A stretch of DNA of 64,000 nucleotides from Opitutaceae bacterium. GTDB taxonomy: Bacteria; Verrucomicrobiota; Verrucomicrobiia; Opitutales; Opitutaceae. The notes under the pieces were generated by a model. That model was given only the letters and a program-made list of their open reading frames with translations, did no database searches and had not been told where the DNA came from. The stretch covers positions 30,627 to 94,626 of the forward strand of contig JAUSID010000005.1 of assembly GCA_030648295.1 (NCBI GenBank), given 5' to 3'. The translations under genes and the position numbers were made by a program. Positions 50,805 through 59,177 of this stretch are shown here, in pieces (position 1 is the first letter of the stretch; the number at the start of each line of letters is the position of its first letter).

Positions 50805-50885
50805 CGGAAGACTAGGAAGACGGGAAGACTTGGAAGACTGGGAAGACTGGGAAGACTCGGAAGACTCGGAAGACTCGGAAGACTT
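50805..50885. repeat. GGAAGACT tandem array before oppB
   Basis: About ten 8-10-nt units (GGAAGACT, GGGAAGACT, CGGAAGACT) in a row. Read on the oppB coding strand these are AGTCTTCC units that end 3 bases before the GTG start. Related arrays lie directly before pduO (23183-23220) and ispD (57319-57400). Confidence 0.92.
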
Positions 50886-50954
50886 CAGCTGCTCCAGGTG
50901 CAGGAGGGAAGCGAACTCTTATTGTCGCGTGGCCACTTCATTTTCCCGCTCACG

Positions 50955-52598
50955 TCACTTTTCGAGGTAAATGTACTTGTAGGGGTGGTTGTCGAGGAGG
51001 GTGGGGTAGTAGCCTTTCACCTTCGGGCTCATGGCATAGATTCGGTTGTAGTGGTAGATCGGGATGATCGGGCACTCGTCGACGAGGATGGCGTCCATCT
51101 TCTGGTAGATCTCGTAGCGTTCCTGATCATCCTTCGCGGCGAGCGTCTGCAGAAAAAGCCGATCGTATCCGGCGTTCGACCAGTTCGTGTCGTTGTTGCC
51201 GTTGTCGGTCACCCAAATCTCGAGGAACACGTGGGGGTCCACATAGTCGGCAATCCAGCCGCCACGCTGGAGGGTGAAATTCTTGGTGTGTTGGGAATCC
51301 AAGTACACCTTCCATTCCTGGTTCAGCAGCGTGATGTCGACGCCAAGATTTCGCTTCCACATCTGCTGGATGGCCTCGGCAATCGCGCGGTGGTTTTCCG
51401 AGGTGTTGTAGAGAAGCTCGATCGAAGGGAATCCCTTGCCGTCGGGAAAACCGGCCTCCGCCAGCAGCCGTTTCGCCTCCGCGAGACCACCGGTCAACTT
51501 TGCCCTCGGCACATAGCCGGCCGTATCCGGATAGCTGACGGCATAGGCCGGCCGCTGGCCACCGCGCGTCACGTTCTTGACCAGCGACTCGCGATCGATT
51601 GCGAGCGCGAGTGCCTTGCGCACGCGCTTGTCGGTGAGCGGCGGCCGCGAGACGTTGCAGCGATAGAAATACACGCCGAGGTACGGCTCCATGCGCAGAA
51701 ACTCGGGAAACTCGCGGCGATAGGCGTCGATTTTCGCGTTCGGCAGCTCGTTCGTCTTGTGCAGCTGCCCGGTGCGGAACATGCGCTCCTCCGTTGAAAT
51801 GTCCTCCGTCGGATAGAAATGAATCTCGTCGAGCTTGACGTTCGCCGCGTCCCAATAATTCGGATTCCGCGTGACGACGATTTTCTGGTTCGGCAGCCAC
51901 TCCTTGAGCTGAAACGGCCCGCTGGCCACGAGCCGTCCCGGCTTCGTCCACGGCGTCCGCTTCTGGTCGAGCGGTCCGTATTTCGCGATCACCCTTACCG
52001 GCACCGGCGTCCACGCATAGTGGCTCCCGATGATTTTCATCAGATACGGCGACGCGTTCTTCAACGTGACCTGGAGCGTGTGGTCATCGAGCGCCTTGAA
52101 TCCGACCTGGGAAAAGTCCTTCAACTTTCCGTCGTAGAATTCCTTCGCGCCGACGACGTAGTCATAAACGAGATACGCGTATTCGGAGGCGAAATTCGGC
52201 GTCAGGATCCGGCGATAGGACTGCACGCAATCGGCCGCCGTGATCGGCGAACCATCGGACCATTTGCCGTTCGGTCGCAGGTGGAACGTGTAAACGCGGC
52301 CGTCAGGTGAAATCTCCCATTTTTCCGCCAGGCCCGGCACCGGGTGCAAATCCTTCGGGTCCTCGCTGGCGAGCCCCTCGAACAGCGCCATCATCAGCTT
52401 GTGCTCCGGCACACCCGTGATCGCCTGCGGGTCGAGATCCTGCGGCTCGGTGCCGTTGCCAACGTGCCAGATCTGGCGGCCGTTGTCCGTGCCTTTGCCA
52501 CCGCTGGCCGCGAGGTTCGCGCTGCCGTTTTTCCCGCAACCACCAAGCCCGAACGATACGATCAGGATGCCGAGCAGGAGAGGGGAGCGGATGCGCAT
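50955..52598 (-). CDS. oppA: Oligopeptide-binding lipoprotein OppA (copy 1)
   Basis: 547 residues from ATG 52598. A lipoprotein signal with lipobox LGGC (Cys near residue 21) anchors it in the envelope. It is a family 5 solute-binding protein: GTEPQDLDPQAITGVPEHKLM, LHPVPGLAEKWEISPDGRVYTFHLRPNGKWSDG and the hinge region VRKALALAIDRESLVKNV. The C-terminal YDRLFLQTLAAKDDQERYEIYQK and YPTLLDNHPYKYIYLEK resemble copies 2 and 3. It directly precedes oppB and oppC in the same direction, so it is the main binding protein of this transporter. Confidence 0.95.
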   Translation of the reverse strand: MRIRSPLLLGILIVSFGLGGCGKNGSANLAASGGKGTDNGRQIWHVGNGTEPQDLDPQAITGVPEHKLMMALFEGLASEDPKDLHPVPGLAEKWEISPDGRVYTFHLRPNGKWSDGSPITAADCVQSYRRILTPNFASEYAYLVYDYVVGAKEFYDGKLKDFSQVGFKALDDHTLQVTLKNASPYLMKIIGSHYAWTPVPVRVIAKYGPLDQKRTPWTKPGRLVASGPFQLKEWLPNQKIVVTRNPNYWDAANVKLDEIHFYPTEDISTEERMFRTGQLHKTNELPNAKIDAYRREFPEFLRMEPYLGVYFYRCNVSRPPLTDKRVRKALALAIDRESLVKNVTRGGQRPAYAVSYPDTAGYVPRAKLTGGLAEAKRLLAEAGFPDGKGFPSIELLYNTSENHRAIAEAIQQMWKRNLGVDITLLNQEWKVYLDSQHTKNFTLQRGGWIADYVDPHVFLEIWVTDNGNNDTNWSNAGYDRLFLQTLAAKDDQERYEIYQKMDAILVDECPIIPIYHYNRIYAMSPKVKGYYPTLLDNHPYKYIYLEK

Positions 52599-52687
52599 TG
52601 GGCGAAAGAAATGTCCCGAGCGCCCTGGCGCAAGCACACCCGCGAATGGGTGTGTCGATAAAGAAGACTGGCGGCCGGAATTCCCGC

Positions 52688-52725
52688 AGCCAGATACGTG
52701 ATACGATCGTATCACGTATCTGGCT
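52688..52725. promoter_or_regulatory. 38-bp perfect palindrome upstream of oppA copy 1
   Basis: The sequence from AGCCAGATACGTGATACG to its mirror is perfectly self-complementary over 38 bases with no loop (centre CGATCG at 52704-52709). It lies 90 bases upstream of oppA1 and 118 bases after the oppA2 stop. It could be an operator for a dimeric regulator or a transcript hairpin; no T-run follows. Confidence 0.75.
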
Positions 52726-52763
52726 CATGCCGTTGGCGAGCCGGCGCCGCCTGGCTATTCAGT

Positions 52764-52796
52764 TCAACCGCGAATCGACGCGAATGAACGCTAATT
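52764..52796. repeat. Single CGCGAATCGACGCGAATGAACG repeat copy
   Basis: TTCAACCGCGAATCGACGCG and following bases match the repeat that flanks the GxxExxY gene, with one change. It lies between oppA2 and oppA1, next to the 38-bp palindrome. Confidence 0.8.
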
Positions 52797-52842
52797 TCAG
52801 TGGCGCACGCGAGTGCGATGGCGATTCGGAGCAGCATCGTTT

Positions 52843-54486
52843 TCATTCGAGGTGGAGAGTTTGGTACGTGCGCGTCCACAGCCCGTCTTCCTCCCAGCCA
52901 CGAACGCGCGGCGACATCAGCCAGATCTTGGTGTTGAAATAGAGCGGGGTAACCGGGGCTCGCTGCAGGAGCTGCTGCTCGGCATCGACCAGCACAGTGG
53001 CGCGCTCGCCGGCATCGGCAAGCAGGGCCGCACGACGGTACGTGTCGTCGAATACCGGGTCGCGCCACTGCGGATAGTTCTCCGCCGAGCTGGAGGTGAA
53101 ATCCCCGAGCAGATCGGCGGCGTCTGCCACATCCGGAATCGCGGTGATGAAACCGATGTCGTAATCGCCCGCCGCCAGCGCGCGCTGGTGGACCTTCGCT
53201 TCGCGGAGTGCGATCCGTATGTCGATGCCGAGTTCCTGCCGCCACATCGCCTGCATGGCCTCGAGCAATGGCGAGTTCGTCCATCCGGTGAGTTCGAGTC
53301 GCGGGAGAGTTTTCCCGTCGTATCCGGCGGCCGCCAGCAGACGGCGCGCGATGCTGGGATCGAACTGGTGCTGCCCACCGGGCGAACGCGCCTCGCGTGC
53401 GGCCCGCAGCGCCGATGGCACAAATCGAATCGCGGGTTCCTGGCCGCCCTGCAGCACGCGTTCGGCGATCTTCTGGCGGTCGAGCGCGAGCGCGAGCGCA
53501 CGCCGCACCCGTTCATCCTGGAGCGGGCCGCGGGTCGTGTTGAATGCGAGATAACGCGTCTCGATGAGCGGAGCCCGATGCAATTCGGCCGGGCGCTCGC
53601 GGGCATACACCTCCAGCTTGCTGATCGGCACTGCCATCGTCGCGTCGACCTGGCCGGCGCGATACGCGCGCTCCTCGGCCTCGTTGCTGTCGAACCGTAC
53701 AAACTGGATTTCGGCGAGCCGGACGGCGGCCGCCCCGTGCCAGCGCGGATTTTTTTTGACCACGATGCGCTGCTGCGGCCGCCATTCCGCGAGGACAAAA
53801 GGCCCGTTGCCCACGAAGTTTGCCGGCTCGGTCCATTTGCGTCCGTGGCGCTCCACCGTGGGCAGGTGGACCGGCAGCCACGGGCCGCTCGCGACATAGT
53901 GCGGGAACCGCGGATTCGGCCGCTCGAGCGTGATGACGAGCGTGTGTTGATCGACGGCGCGAAAACCGACGGTCGTGAAATCGCGCGTTTTCCCCTCGAG
54001 AAATCCCTGCGCGTTCCTGACCGGATAGAAAACCGCCGCCTTCTGTGCCGCCGTCGCGGGTGTCAGGACGCGTTGATACGACCGCACGAAGTCAGCCGAA
54101 GTAACCGGGTCACCGTTCGACCAAAGCGCGCCCGGCCGAAGGTGAAACGTATAGGTGATACCATCTGGTGACACATCGTATCTGGCCGCCGCGCCGGGCC
54201 GCGGCTCGCCACCGCCGGGCGCCGGGAGCAGGAGCCCTTCGCACAACGCTCGCAGAATCCCGAACTCGTCCGGCAGCGTGACCTTCGCGGGATCGAGATC
54301 GGCCGGTTCGTTGCGCTGACTGAGCCGCAGCACCTGGGGTGCCGCGGACCGCGCGGATGGTCCCGGTTTCGATTCGCGGGTGCAGGCCGGCAGAAGCAGC
54401 GCGACGCCCATCGCGAGGACGGTCCCAATCGCGCCCCATCGGCTTCGAGACGGGACCGCGACAAATCTAATTCTCCAGCCACACAT
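52843..54486 (-). CDS. Divergent OppA-like peptide-binding lipoprotein (copy 2)
   Basis: 547 residues from ATG 54486; an earlier ATG at 54507 is possible. The signal sequence ends in lipobox LLPAC. Family 5 binding-protein motifs are NEPADLDPAKVTLPDEF, VSPDGITYTFHLRPGALWSNG and VRRALALALDRQKIAERVL. It is clearly more divergent than copies 1 and 3; the C-terminus ends GLWTRTYQTLHLE in place of the HPYK ending, so its ligand probably differs. It overlaps the end of copy 3 by 20 bases. Confidence 0.92.
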   Translation of the reverse strand: MCGWRIRFVAVPSRSRWGAIGTVLAMGVALLLPACTRESKPGPSARSAAPQVLRLSQRNEPADLDPAKVTLPDEFGILRALCEGLLLPAPGGGEPRPGAAARYDVSPDGITYTFHLRPGALWSNGDPVTSADFVRSYQRVLTPATAAQKAAVFYPVRNAQGFLEGKTRDFTTVGFRAVDQHTLVITLERPNPRFPHYVASGPWLPVHLPTVERHGRKWTEPANFVGNGPFVLAEWRPQQRIVVKKNPRWHGAAAVRLAEIQFVRFDSNEAEERAYRAGQVDATMAVPISKLEVYARERPAELHRAPLIETRYLAFNTTRGPLQDERVRRALALALDRQKIAERVLQGGQEPAIRFVPSALRAAREARSPGGQHQFDPSIARRLLAAAGYDGKTLPRLELTGWTNSPLLEAMQAMWRQELGIDIRIALREAKVHQRALAAGDYDIGFITAIPDVADAADLLGDFTSSSAENYPQWRDPVFDDTYRRAALLADAGERATVLVDAEQQLLQRAPVTPLYFNTKIWLMSPRVRGWEEDGLWTRTYQTLHLE

Positions 54487-56170
54487 GCTTGTAGGGATGA
54501 TGATCAAGCAACGTGGGATGCCAGCCCTGCACGGAGGGCTGCTTTAGGAAAACGTGCGTGTAATAATAGATTGGGATGATCGGCACCGCCTCGAGCAGCA
54601 ATGCTTCCGCTTTCTGCAGCAGTTCCCGGCGTGCCGCGGGATCGATGGTCCGCGCCGCGGCGAAGAGAGCGGCATCGTAACTCGAGTTCGACCAGCCGGT
54701 GTAGTTGTTGCCGCTGTCGCCGCGGAAAATATCCAGGAACGTCGCCGGATCCAGGTAATCGCCAATCCAGTTCGAGCGCATCATCTGGAAGTCGCCGCTG
54801 CGCCGCGCCGCAAACGTCACCTTCAAGTCCTGGTTGATCAGCCGGACCTCGACGCCCAGTTCGCGACGCCACATTTCCTGCAGCGCCTCCGCCATCACGC
54901 GCACGTTTTCCGAATTCGGGTAGAGGAATTCAATGACGGGCAGTCCGCGGCCGCCCTCGTAGCCGGCTTCCTTGAGCAAGGCTCGCGCGGCGGCGACATT
55001 CGTTTCGATTCGCGCGGCCGGGGTGTAACCAGCGGTGTCCGGCGGGGTGAAGGCGTGCGCGGGTTTCACCTGGCCGCCGAGCGCCTTCATCAGCGATTCG
55101 CGATCGATCGCCATGGCAAACGCGCGGCGGATCCGCGGATCCGTGAACGGCGCACGCTGGGTGTTAAGACGCAGGAATTCCGTCGCGAGATAAGGATCGA
55201 TCCGCAGCAGGTGCGGGGAATCGCGCCGATAGGCCGCAATCTTGGCCACCGGCACCGCGTCCGTGATGTGCAATTGGCCCGCGCGAAAGGCGCGTTCCTC
55301 GGCGTCGCGGCTGTCCATCGGGTAAAAGTGCACCGCCTTCAACCTGACCTTGGCCGCGTCCCAATACGTGGCGGATTTCTCCACGATCATGACCTGGTTC
55401 GGCGTCCACTTTTTCAATACGAACGGTCCGTTGGTGACGATTCGCTCCGGCCGCGTCCACGCGTTGCCCCGTTGGTCGGAGCGCCCGTGCTGCTCGAGCA
55501 CCGCGATTGGGACCGGCCGCCATGGCGGATTGACGAGCAGGGCCAGGAAGTACGAGGCGGGGTGCTCGAGGACGAGACGCAGCGTCCGCGGATCGACGGC
55601 CGACACACCGACGTGCGAAAAATCCTTGTTCGCTCCCTTGTGGTACGCCTCCGCGCCCTGGAGGATGTAAAGCATGTTGGCGTAGTCAGCCGCGAGCGAC
55701 GGCGTAAGGATACGCCGATACGACGCGACGAAATCCGCGGCCGTCACCGGCGTGCCGTTGGACCATTTGGCATCCGCCCGAAGATGGAAGGTGTAGACGA
55801 GCCCGTCGGCCGAGACATCCCAGCGTTCGGCCATGCCGGGAACGGGATGCAAGTTCTCCGGATCCTCGGCCACCAGACCTTCGAACAGCGCGCGCATCAC
55901 TTCGCCCTCGGCGATGCCGGTGACGAGATGCGGATCGAGATCCACCACGTCGTATCCGAGGCTGCGATGGAGAATCTGATCGCGGTTGCCACGCTGAACG
56001 GCGGTTTCACGTTGCGGGCAGCCGGTGAAGAACAGGAGAGCAGACAGGAGACAGGTGACGGGCGACAGGAGACGGGAGACGGCAGCGCGGGGCTGCCTCC
56101 CGCGCGGGGGGTGGCCAGGGTTGCCCGAGCGCGGGCGAAAGCGCCGCGCCAGTTCGCGCGCTGCCGTCAT
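54467..56170 (-). CDS. OppA-like peptide-binding lipoprotein (copy 3), coupled to ispF
   Basis: 567 residues. Family 5 motifs are VVDLDPHLVTGIAEGEVMRALFEG, VSADGLVYTFHLRADAKWSNG and IRRAFAMAIDRESLMKAL. The C-terminus GWHPTLLDHHPYKHVWLEN is the best match to the orphan fragment at 6607. The N-terminus is odd: about 30 basic residues, then a hydrophobic core (LLSPVTCLLSALLFFTGC, lipobox FTGC) that is encoded by CTGTCTCC-type dispersed repeats. Its ATG overlaps the ispF stop (ATGA), so an isoprenoid gene and a peptide-binding gene are translationally coupled. Confidence 0.93.
   Translation of the reverse strand: MTAARELARRFRPRSGNPGHPPRGRQPRAAVSRLLSPVTCLLSALLFFTGCPQRETAVQRGNRDQILHRSLGYDVVDLDPHLVTGIAEGEVMRALFEGLVAEDPENLHPVPGMAERWDVSADGLVYTFHLRADAKWSNGTPVTAADFVASYRRILTPSLAADYANMLYILQGAEAYHKGANKDFSHVGVSAVDPRTLRLVLEHPASYFLALLVNPPWRPVPIAVLEQHGRSDQRGNAWTRPERIVTNGPFVLKKWTPNQVMIVEKSATYWDAAKVRLKAVHFYPMDSRDAEERAFRAGQLHITDAVPVAKIAAYRRDSPHLLRIDPYLATEFLRLNTQRAPFTDPRIRRAFAMAIDRESLMKALGGQVKPAHAFTPPDTAGYTPAARIETNVAAARALLKEAGYEGGRGLPVIEFLYPNSENVRVMAEALQEMWRRELGVEVRLINQDLKVTFAARRSGDFQMMRSNWIGDYLDPATFLDIFRGDSGNNYTGWSNSSYDAALFAAARTIDPAARRELLQKAEALLLEAVPIIPIYYYTHVFLKQPSVQGWHPTLLDHHPYKHVWLEN
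56036..56092. repeat. GGAGACAGGTGACGGGCGACAG-type array inside oppA3
   Basis: Imperfect GGAGACAG, GGTGACGG and GCGACAGG units related to those at 30416-30468. Here they lie inside the coding frame and supply the signal-peptide core of oppA copy 3. Confidence 0.8.
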
Positions 56171-56646
56171 GCCTTGACGATGAGCACCACCGCATGAGCG
56201 GCAATCGCGAGCCCCCGGCCAATCTCGTCGATGCCTTCGTTCGTCGTGGCCTTGACGCCGATGTTGGCGACGGGGACATGGGTCGACTTGGCGAGGATCG
56301 CCTTCATTTCAGCGAGGTGCGGATAAATTTTCGGTTTTTCCGCCAACACACTGACGTCGATGTTCGAAATGGCAAAACTGCGCCGCGACAACTCGGCGCA
56401 GACGCGGGCAAGGAGCACCTGCGAATCCACGTTCTTGTAGGCGGGATCGGTATTGGGAAAGAAATGACCAATATCGGGCAGGCCGGCGGCTCCGAGCAGT
56501 GCATCGCAAATCGCGTGGGTGATGCAATCGGCGTCGCTGTGGCCCTCGAGCCCGTAATCCGTTTCGAATTTGACTCCGCCGAGCACGAGCGGCCGGCCGG
56601 GAACGATGCGATGGATGTCGTAGCCGTGGCCGATCCGGAAGTTCAT
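56167..56646 (-). CDS. ispF: 2-C-methyl-D-erythritol 2,4-cyclodiphosphate synthase
   Basis: 159 residues, exactly family size. It cyclises CDP-ME 2-phosphate in the MEP isoprenoid pathway as a trimer with a zinc ion. FRIGHGYDIHR gives metal ligands D10 and H12; GLEGHSDADCITHAICDALLGAAGLPDIGHFFP and KATTNEGIDEIGRG are diagnostic. It overlaps ispD upstream and oppA copy 3 downstream with ATGA junctions. Confidence 0.98.
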   Translation of the reverse strand: MNFRIGHGYDIHRIVPGRPLVLGGVKFETDYGLEGHSDADCITHAICDALLGAAGLPDIGHFFPNTDPAYKNVDSQVLLARVCAELSRRSFAISNIDVSVLAEKPKIYPHLAEMKAILAKSTHVPVANIGVKATTNEGIDEIGRGLAIAAHAVVLIVKA

Positions 56647-57317
56647 GGGCGGGCGAGGAGGAATTCGAGGAAAGCGAGATCGGCGGGCGTCGTGATTTTC
56701 GGATTCGCATGCTCGTTTTCGAACAGCGCGATCGGGTGGCCAAGCAGTTCAACAGCCTGCGCGTCGTCTGTGATCCTGAGGTTGCGCGACTTCACCCGCG
56801 CGTAGCCGCGGACGATTAGTTCCCGGGCGAAAACCTGCGGTGTCTCCATCGCCCACAGCCGCGAACGATCCAGCGTGCGCAGCCGCGCATCATCGTGGTG
56901 CTCCTTGATCGTGTCGGTGACGCGATGGGCGAGAACCACCGCCTGCTCGCGCCGTACGATCTTGTGCAAGGCGACGAGTTGCTCGGCGTGAATCAGCGGC
57001 CGCGCGCAGTCATGAATGAACACGTGTTCGATGTCCGCCGGCAACGCGTCGAGCGCGTTGATCACGGAATCCTGCCGCTCCCGTCCGCCGCGAACGAGCA
57101 CGGATGGCGTGGGCGCGTAAGCCGACAGATCCATCATCTGCCGCTGATCGCGGTACACAACGATGTACAGGTCAGCGATCGCGCTCTGCATGAAGGCCGC
57201 AGCCGAATGCGCGAAAACGGGCCGTCCCGCGAGCGGCGCGAGCACCTTGTCGTTTACCGCGCCTTGCATCCGCGAGCCAGCCCCGGCGGCGAGAAGAATG
57301 ACGGCAGTGCGGCTCAT
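56643..57317 (-). CDS. ispD: 2-C-methyl-D-erythritol 4-phosphate cytidylyltransferase
   Basis: 224 residues, family size. It forms CDP-ME from MEP and CTP. The N-terminal CTP loop VILLAAGAGSRMQGAVNDKVL, the DCARPLI metal region, ETPQVF and ITDDAQAVE are all present. The stop overlaps the ispF start. The start codon is preceded by a (CGTCTTCC)n repeat leader, as for pduO and oppB, with no Shine-Dalgarno. Confidence 0.97.
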   Translation of the reverse strand: MSRTAVILLAAGAGSRMQGAVNDKVLAPLAGRPVFAHSAAAFMQSAIADLYIVVYRDQRQMMDLSAYAPTPSVLVRGGRERQDSVINALDALPADIEHVFIHDCARPLIHAEQLVALHKIVRREQAVVLAHRVTDTIKEHHDDARLRTLDRSRLWAMETPQVFARELIVRGYARVKSRNLRITDDAQAVELLGHPIALFENEHANPKITTPADLAFLEFLLARP

Positions 57318-57318
57318 G

Positions 57319-57436
57319 AGAAGACGGGAAGACGCGGAAGACGCGGAAGACGGGAAGACGCGGGAGACGGGAAGACGCGGGAGACGGGGGAGACGGGGAA
57401 ATGTTTATGTCTGACCTCTGACGTCTGACATCTGAC
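57319..57436. repeat. GGAAGACGC array plus TCTGAC array between ispD and pyrF
   Basis: 57319-57400 is a tandem series of GGAAGACGC/GGGAGACGG units, ending one base from the ispD ATG. 57409-57436 has three TCTGACNTC units and overlaps the end of the pyrF coding frame, where it encodes the C-terminal SDVRGQT. Confidence 0.9.
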
Positions 57437-58133
57437 CGCGGTGCGATTCGAGTTCGGCGAGGATCGCACGCGCGGCGGCGACGGGGTCCGGAGCTTTGAA
57501 GATCGGGCGGCCCACCACAATGTAGTTCGCGCCGGCGGCGGCGGCCTCGGCGGGAGTCATAACGCGCGTTTGATCGTCTGCCCTGGCGTCGCGCGGCCGG
57601 ATGCCCGGCGTGACGAGGACCACGTCGGGCGGGAGCGCGGCCCGAAGCGGCGCGATTTCGAGCGGTGAACACACCAGCCCGCGGATGCCGGACTGTGCCG
57701 CGAGCCGCCCGAGTCGCACGACCTGGTTCGGCGGCGTGTCGGCCACGCCGGTTTCCGCCAGCCCGGCGGCACTCATCGAGGTCAGCACGGTGACCCCCAG
57801 AAGGAGCACGCTGGGCGCGTGCTGCTGGCGCGCCTTTGCCGCCCACTGCATCATTTCACGGCCACCCGACGTATGCAGCGTGAGCATACGGATGGGCAAC
57901 CGCGCGGCGGACTCGATTGCCTTCGCCACGGTATTCGGAATGTCATGCAGCTTCAGATCGAGGAAAACGTTGAAACCCATGTCGGCGATTTCCCGGACGG
58001 CGTCAGGTCCGCACGCCGTGTACATTTCGAGTCCCACCTTGACCCAGTGAACGGTACCCTGAAGCGACTTAAGGGTGGGAGTAACCTCGCGCGGAGATTG
58101 GGCATCGAGGACGAGAATGAGGTCGCAAGCCAT
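57405..58133 (-). CDS. pyrF: Orotidine 5'-phosphate decarboxylase
   Basis: 242 residues from ATG 58133. It forms UMP from OMP. LILVLDAQ (beta 1), WVKVGLEMYTACG, and the catalytic VFLDLKLHDIPNT (D-x-K-x-x-D) are clear; VTPGIRPRDARADDQTRVMTPAEAAAAGANYIVVGRPI is the phosphate-binding end. The last residues come from a TCTGACNTC repeat. It is upstream of ispD in the same direction and diverges from ispE by 65 bases. Confidence 0.96.
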   Translation of the reverse strand: MACDLILVLDAQSPREVTPTLKSLQGTVHWVKVGLEMYTACGPDAVREIADMGFNVFLDLKLHDIPNTVAKAIESAARLPIRMLTLHTSGGREMMQWAAKARQQHAPSVLLLGVTVLTSMSAAGLAETGVADTPPNQVVRLGRLAAQSGIRGLVCSPLEIAPLRAALPPDVVLVTPGIRPRDARADDQTRVMTPAEAAAAGANYIVVGRPIFKAPDPVAAARAILAELESHRGQMSDVRGQT

Positions 58134-58141
58134 CAGTGAGG

Positions 58142-58161
58142 AACCACTAATGGACACTAAT
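58142..58161. repeat. Degenerate AACCACTAATGGACACTAAT repeat
   Basis: Same spacing as AACCGCGAATGGACGCGAAT near the GxxExxY gene, with CGCGAAT changed to CACTAAT. It lies in the pyrF-ispE divergent spacer and may be a decayed or sister family member. Confidence 0.5.
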
Positions 58162-58198
58162 CGCCAGTAATGAAGCAAAAACCCGCCCGGCTCCGCCC

Positions 58199-59095
58199 AT
58201 GCCTGTGAGTCCAATTTCAATTTTTGCGCCGGCGAAATTGAATCTGTCCCTCGCGATCACCGGCCGACGGCCAGATGGCTTTCATGATTTGGTATCGGTC
58301 GTTGCCCCATTGGACTTTGGCGACGTCCTGCACGTTGAGGCCGCGGATGGACTTAAGCTCACCTGCGACACTCCGGGTGTTCCGACCGATGGATCGAATC
58401 TCGTGCTGAAGGCGGCCACGACGTTTTTCCAGGCAACGGCCGGTGCTGGCGCAGTGCGCGGCGCGAAATTCCGACTCGAGAAGAAGATTCCGGTTGGGGC
58501 TGGTCTAGGGGGCGGCAGCAGCGATGCGGTGGCGGCACTGCGCGGCCTCAACGCGCTCGCCGGCCACCTGCTTTCCCTTGCGCGGCTGACGGAGATGGCG
58601 GCGCGGCTCGGTTCCGATTGCCCGCTGTTCCTGCATGAACGTCCGGTGGTGATGCGCGGTCGGGGCGAGCGGATCGAACCGCTGGCCGAATCGGCGGTGG
58701 CGCGGTTGCGCGGGCGGTGCGTGCTCGTCTTCAAGCCGGGGTTCGGAATTCCGACGCCGTGGGCTTACGCCCAGCTCGCGGTGGCGGCGCCGCACTCGTA
58801 TATGCCCGCGGCCGAAGCCGAGGCGCGGCTCGCAAGCTGGCTCACAAATACGAACGCGCCGGCGGAGGAACTTCTTTTCAACAACATGGAGCCTCCGGCA
58901 TTTAGAAAATATGTGGCACTGCCGGCGCTGCTCGATCAGCTGAAGACCGATTTCGGGTTCGCTGCCCGGATGAGCGGCAGCGGCAGCGCATGTTTTGGGT
59001 TTCTGCCCCCCGGGGTGTCATCGGCGTCAATCATCGCGGCCATACACGCGGCTTGGGGTGATTCTGCATTCGCCATGGATACGCGACTCATGTAA
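58199..59095 (+). CDS. ispE: 4-diphosphocytidyl-2-C-methyl-D-erythritol kinase
   Basis: 298 residues. A GHMP kinase that phosphorylates CDP-ME in the MEP pathway. APAKLNLSLAITGRRPDGFHDL and the ATP loop PVGAGLGGGSSDAVAALRGLN are diagnostic; ARMSGSGSACFGF is GHMP motif 3. It diverges from pyrF-ispD-ispF, so three MEP enzymes are grouped here. The start ATG at 58199 fits the family start. Confidence 0.96.
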   Translation: MPVSPISIFAPAKLNLSLAITGRRPDGFHDLVSVVAPLDFGDVLHVEAADGLKLTCDTPGVPTDGSNLVLKAATTFFQATAGAGAVRGAKFRLEKKIPVGAGLGGGSSDAVAALRGLNALAGHLLSLARLTEMAARLGSDCPLFLHERPVVMRGRGERIEPLAESAVARLRGRCVLVFKPGFGIPTPWAYAQLAVAAPHSYMPAAEAEARLASWLTNTNAPAEELLFNNMEPPAFRKYVALPALLDQLKTDFGFAARMSGSGSACFGFLPPGVSSASIIAAIHAAWGDSAFAMDTRLM

Positions 59096-59177
59096 ATCCG
59101 CATTGACCCGTTTCCGGGGGAACGCGTTAACCTCGGACGCCGACCCGTTGCCCTGGAGGAGGGGACCCTGATCCTAA

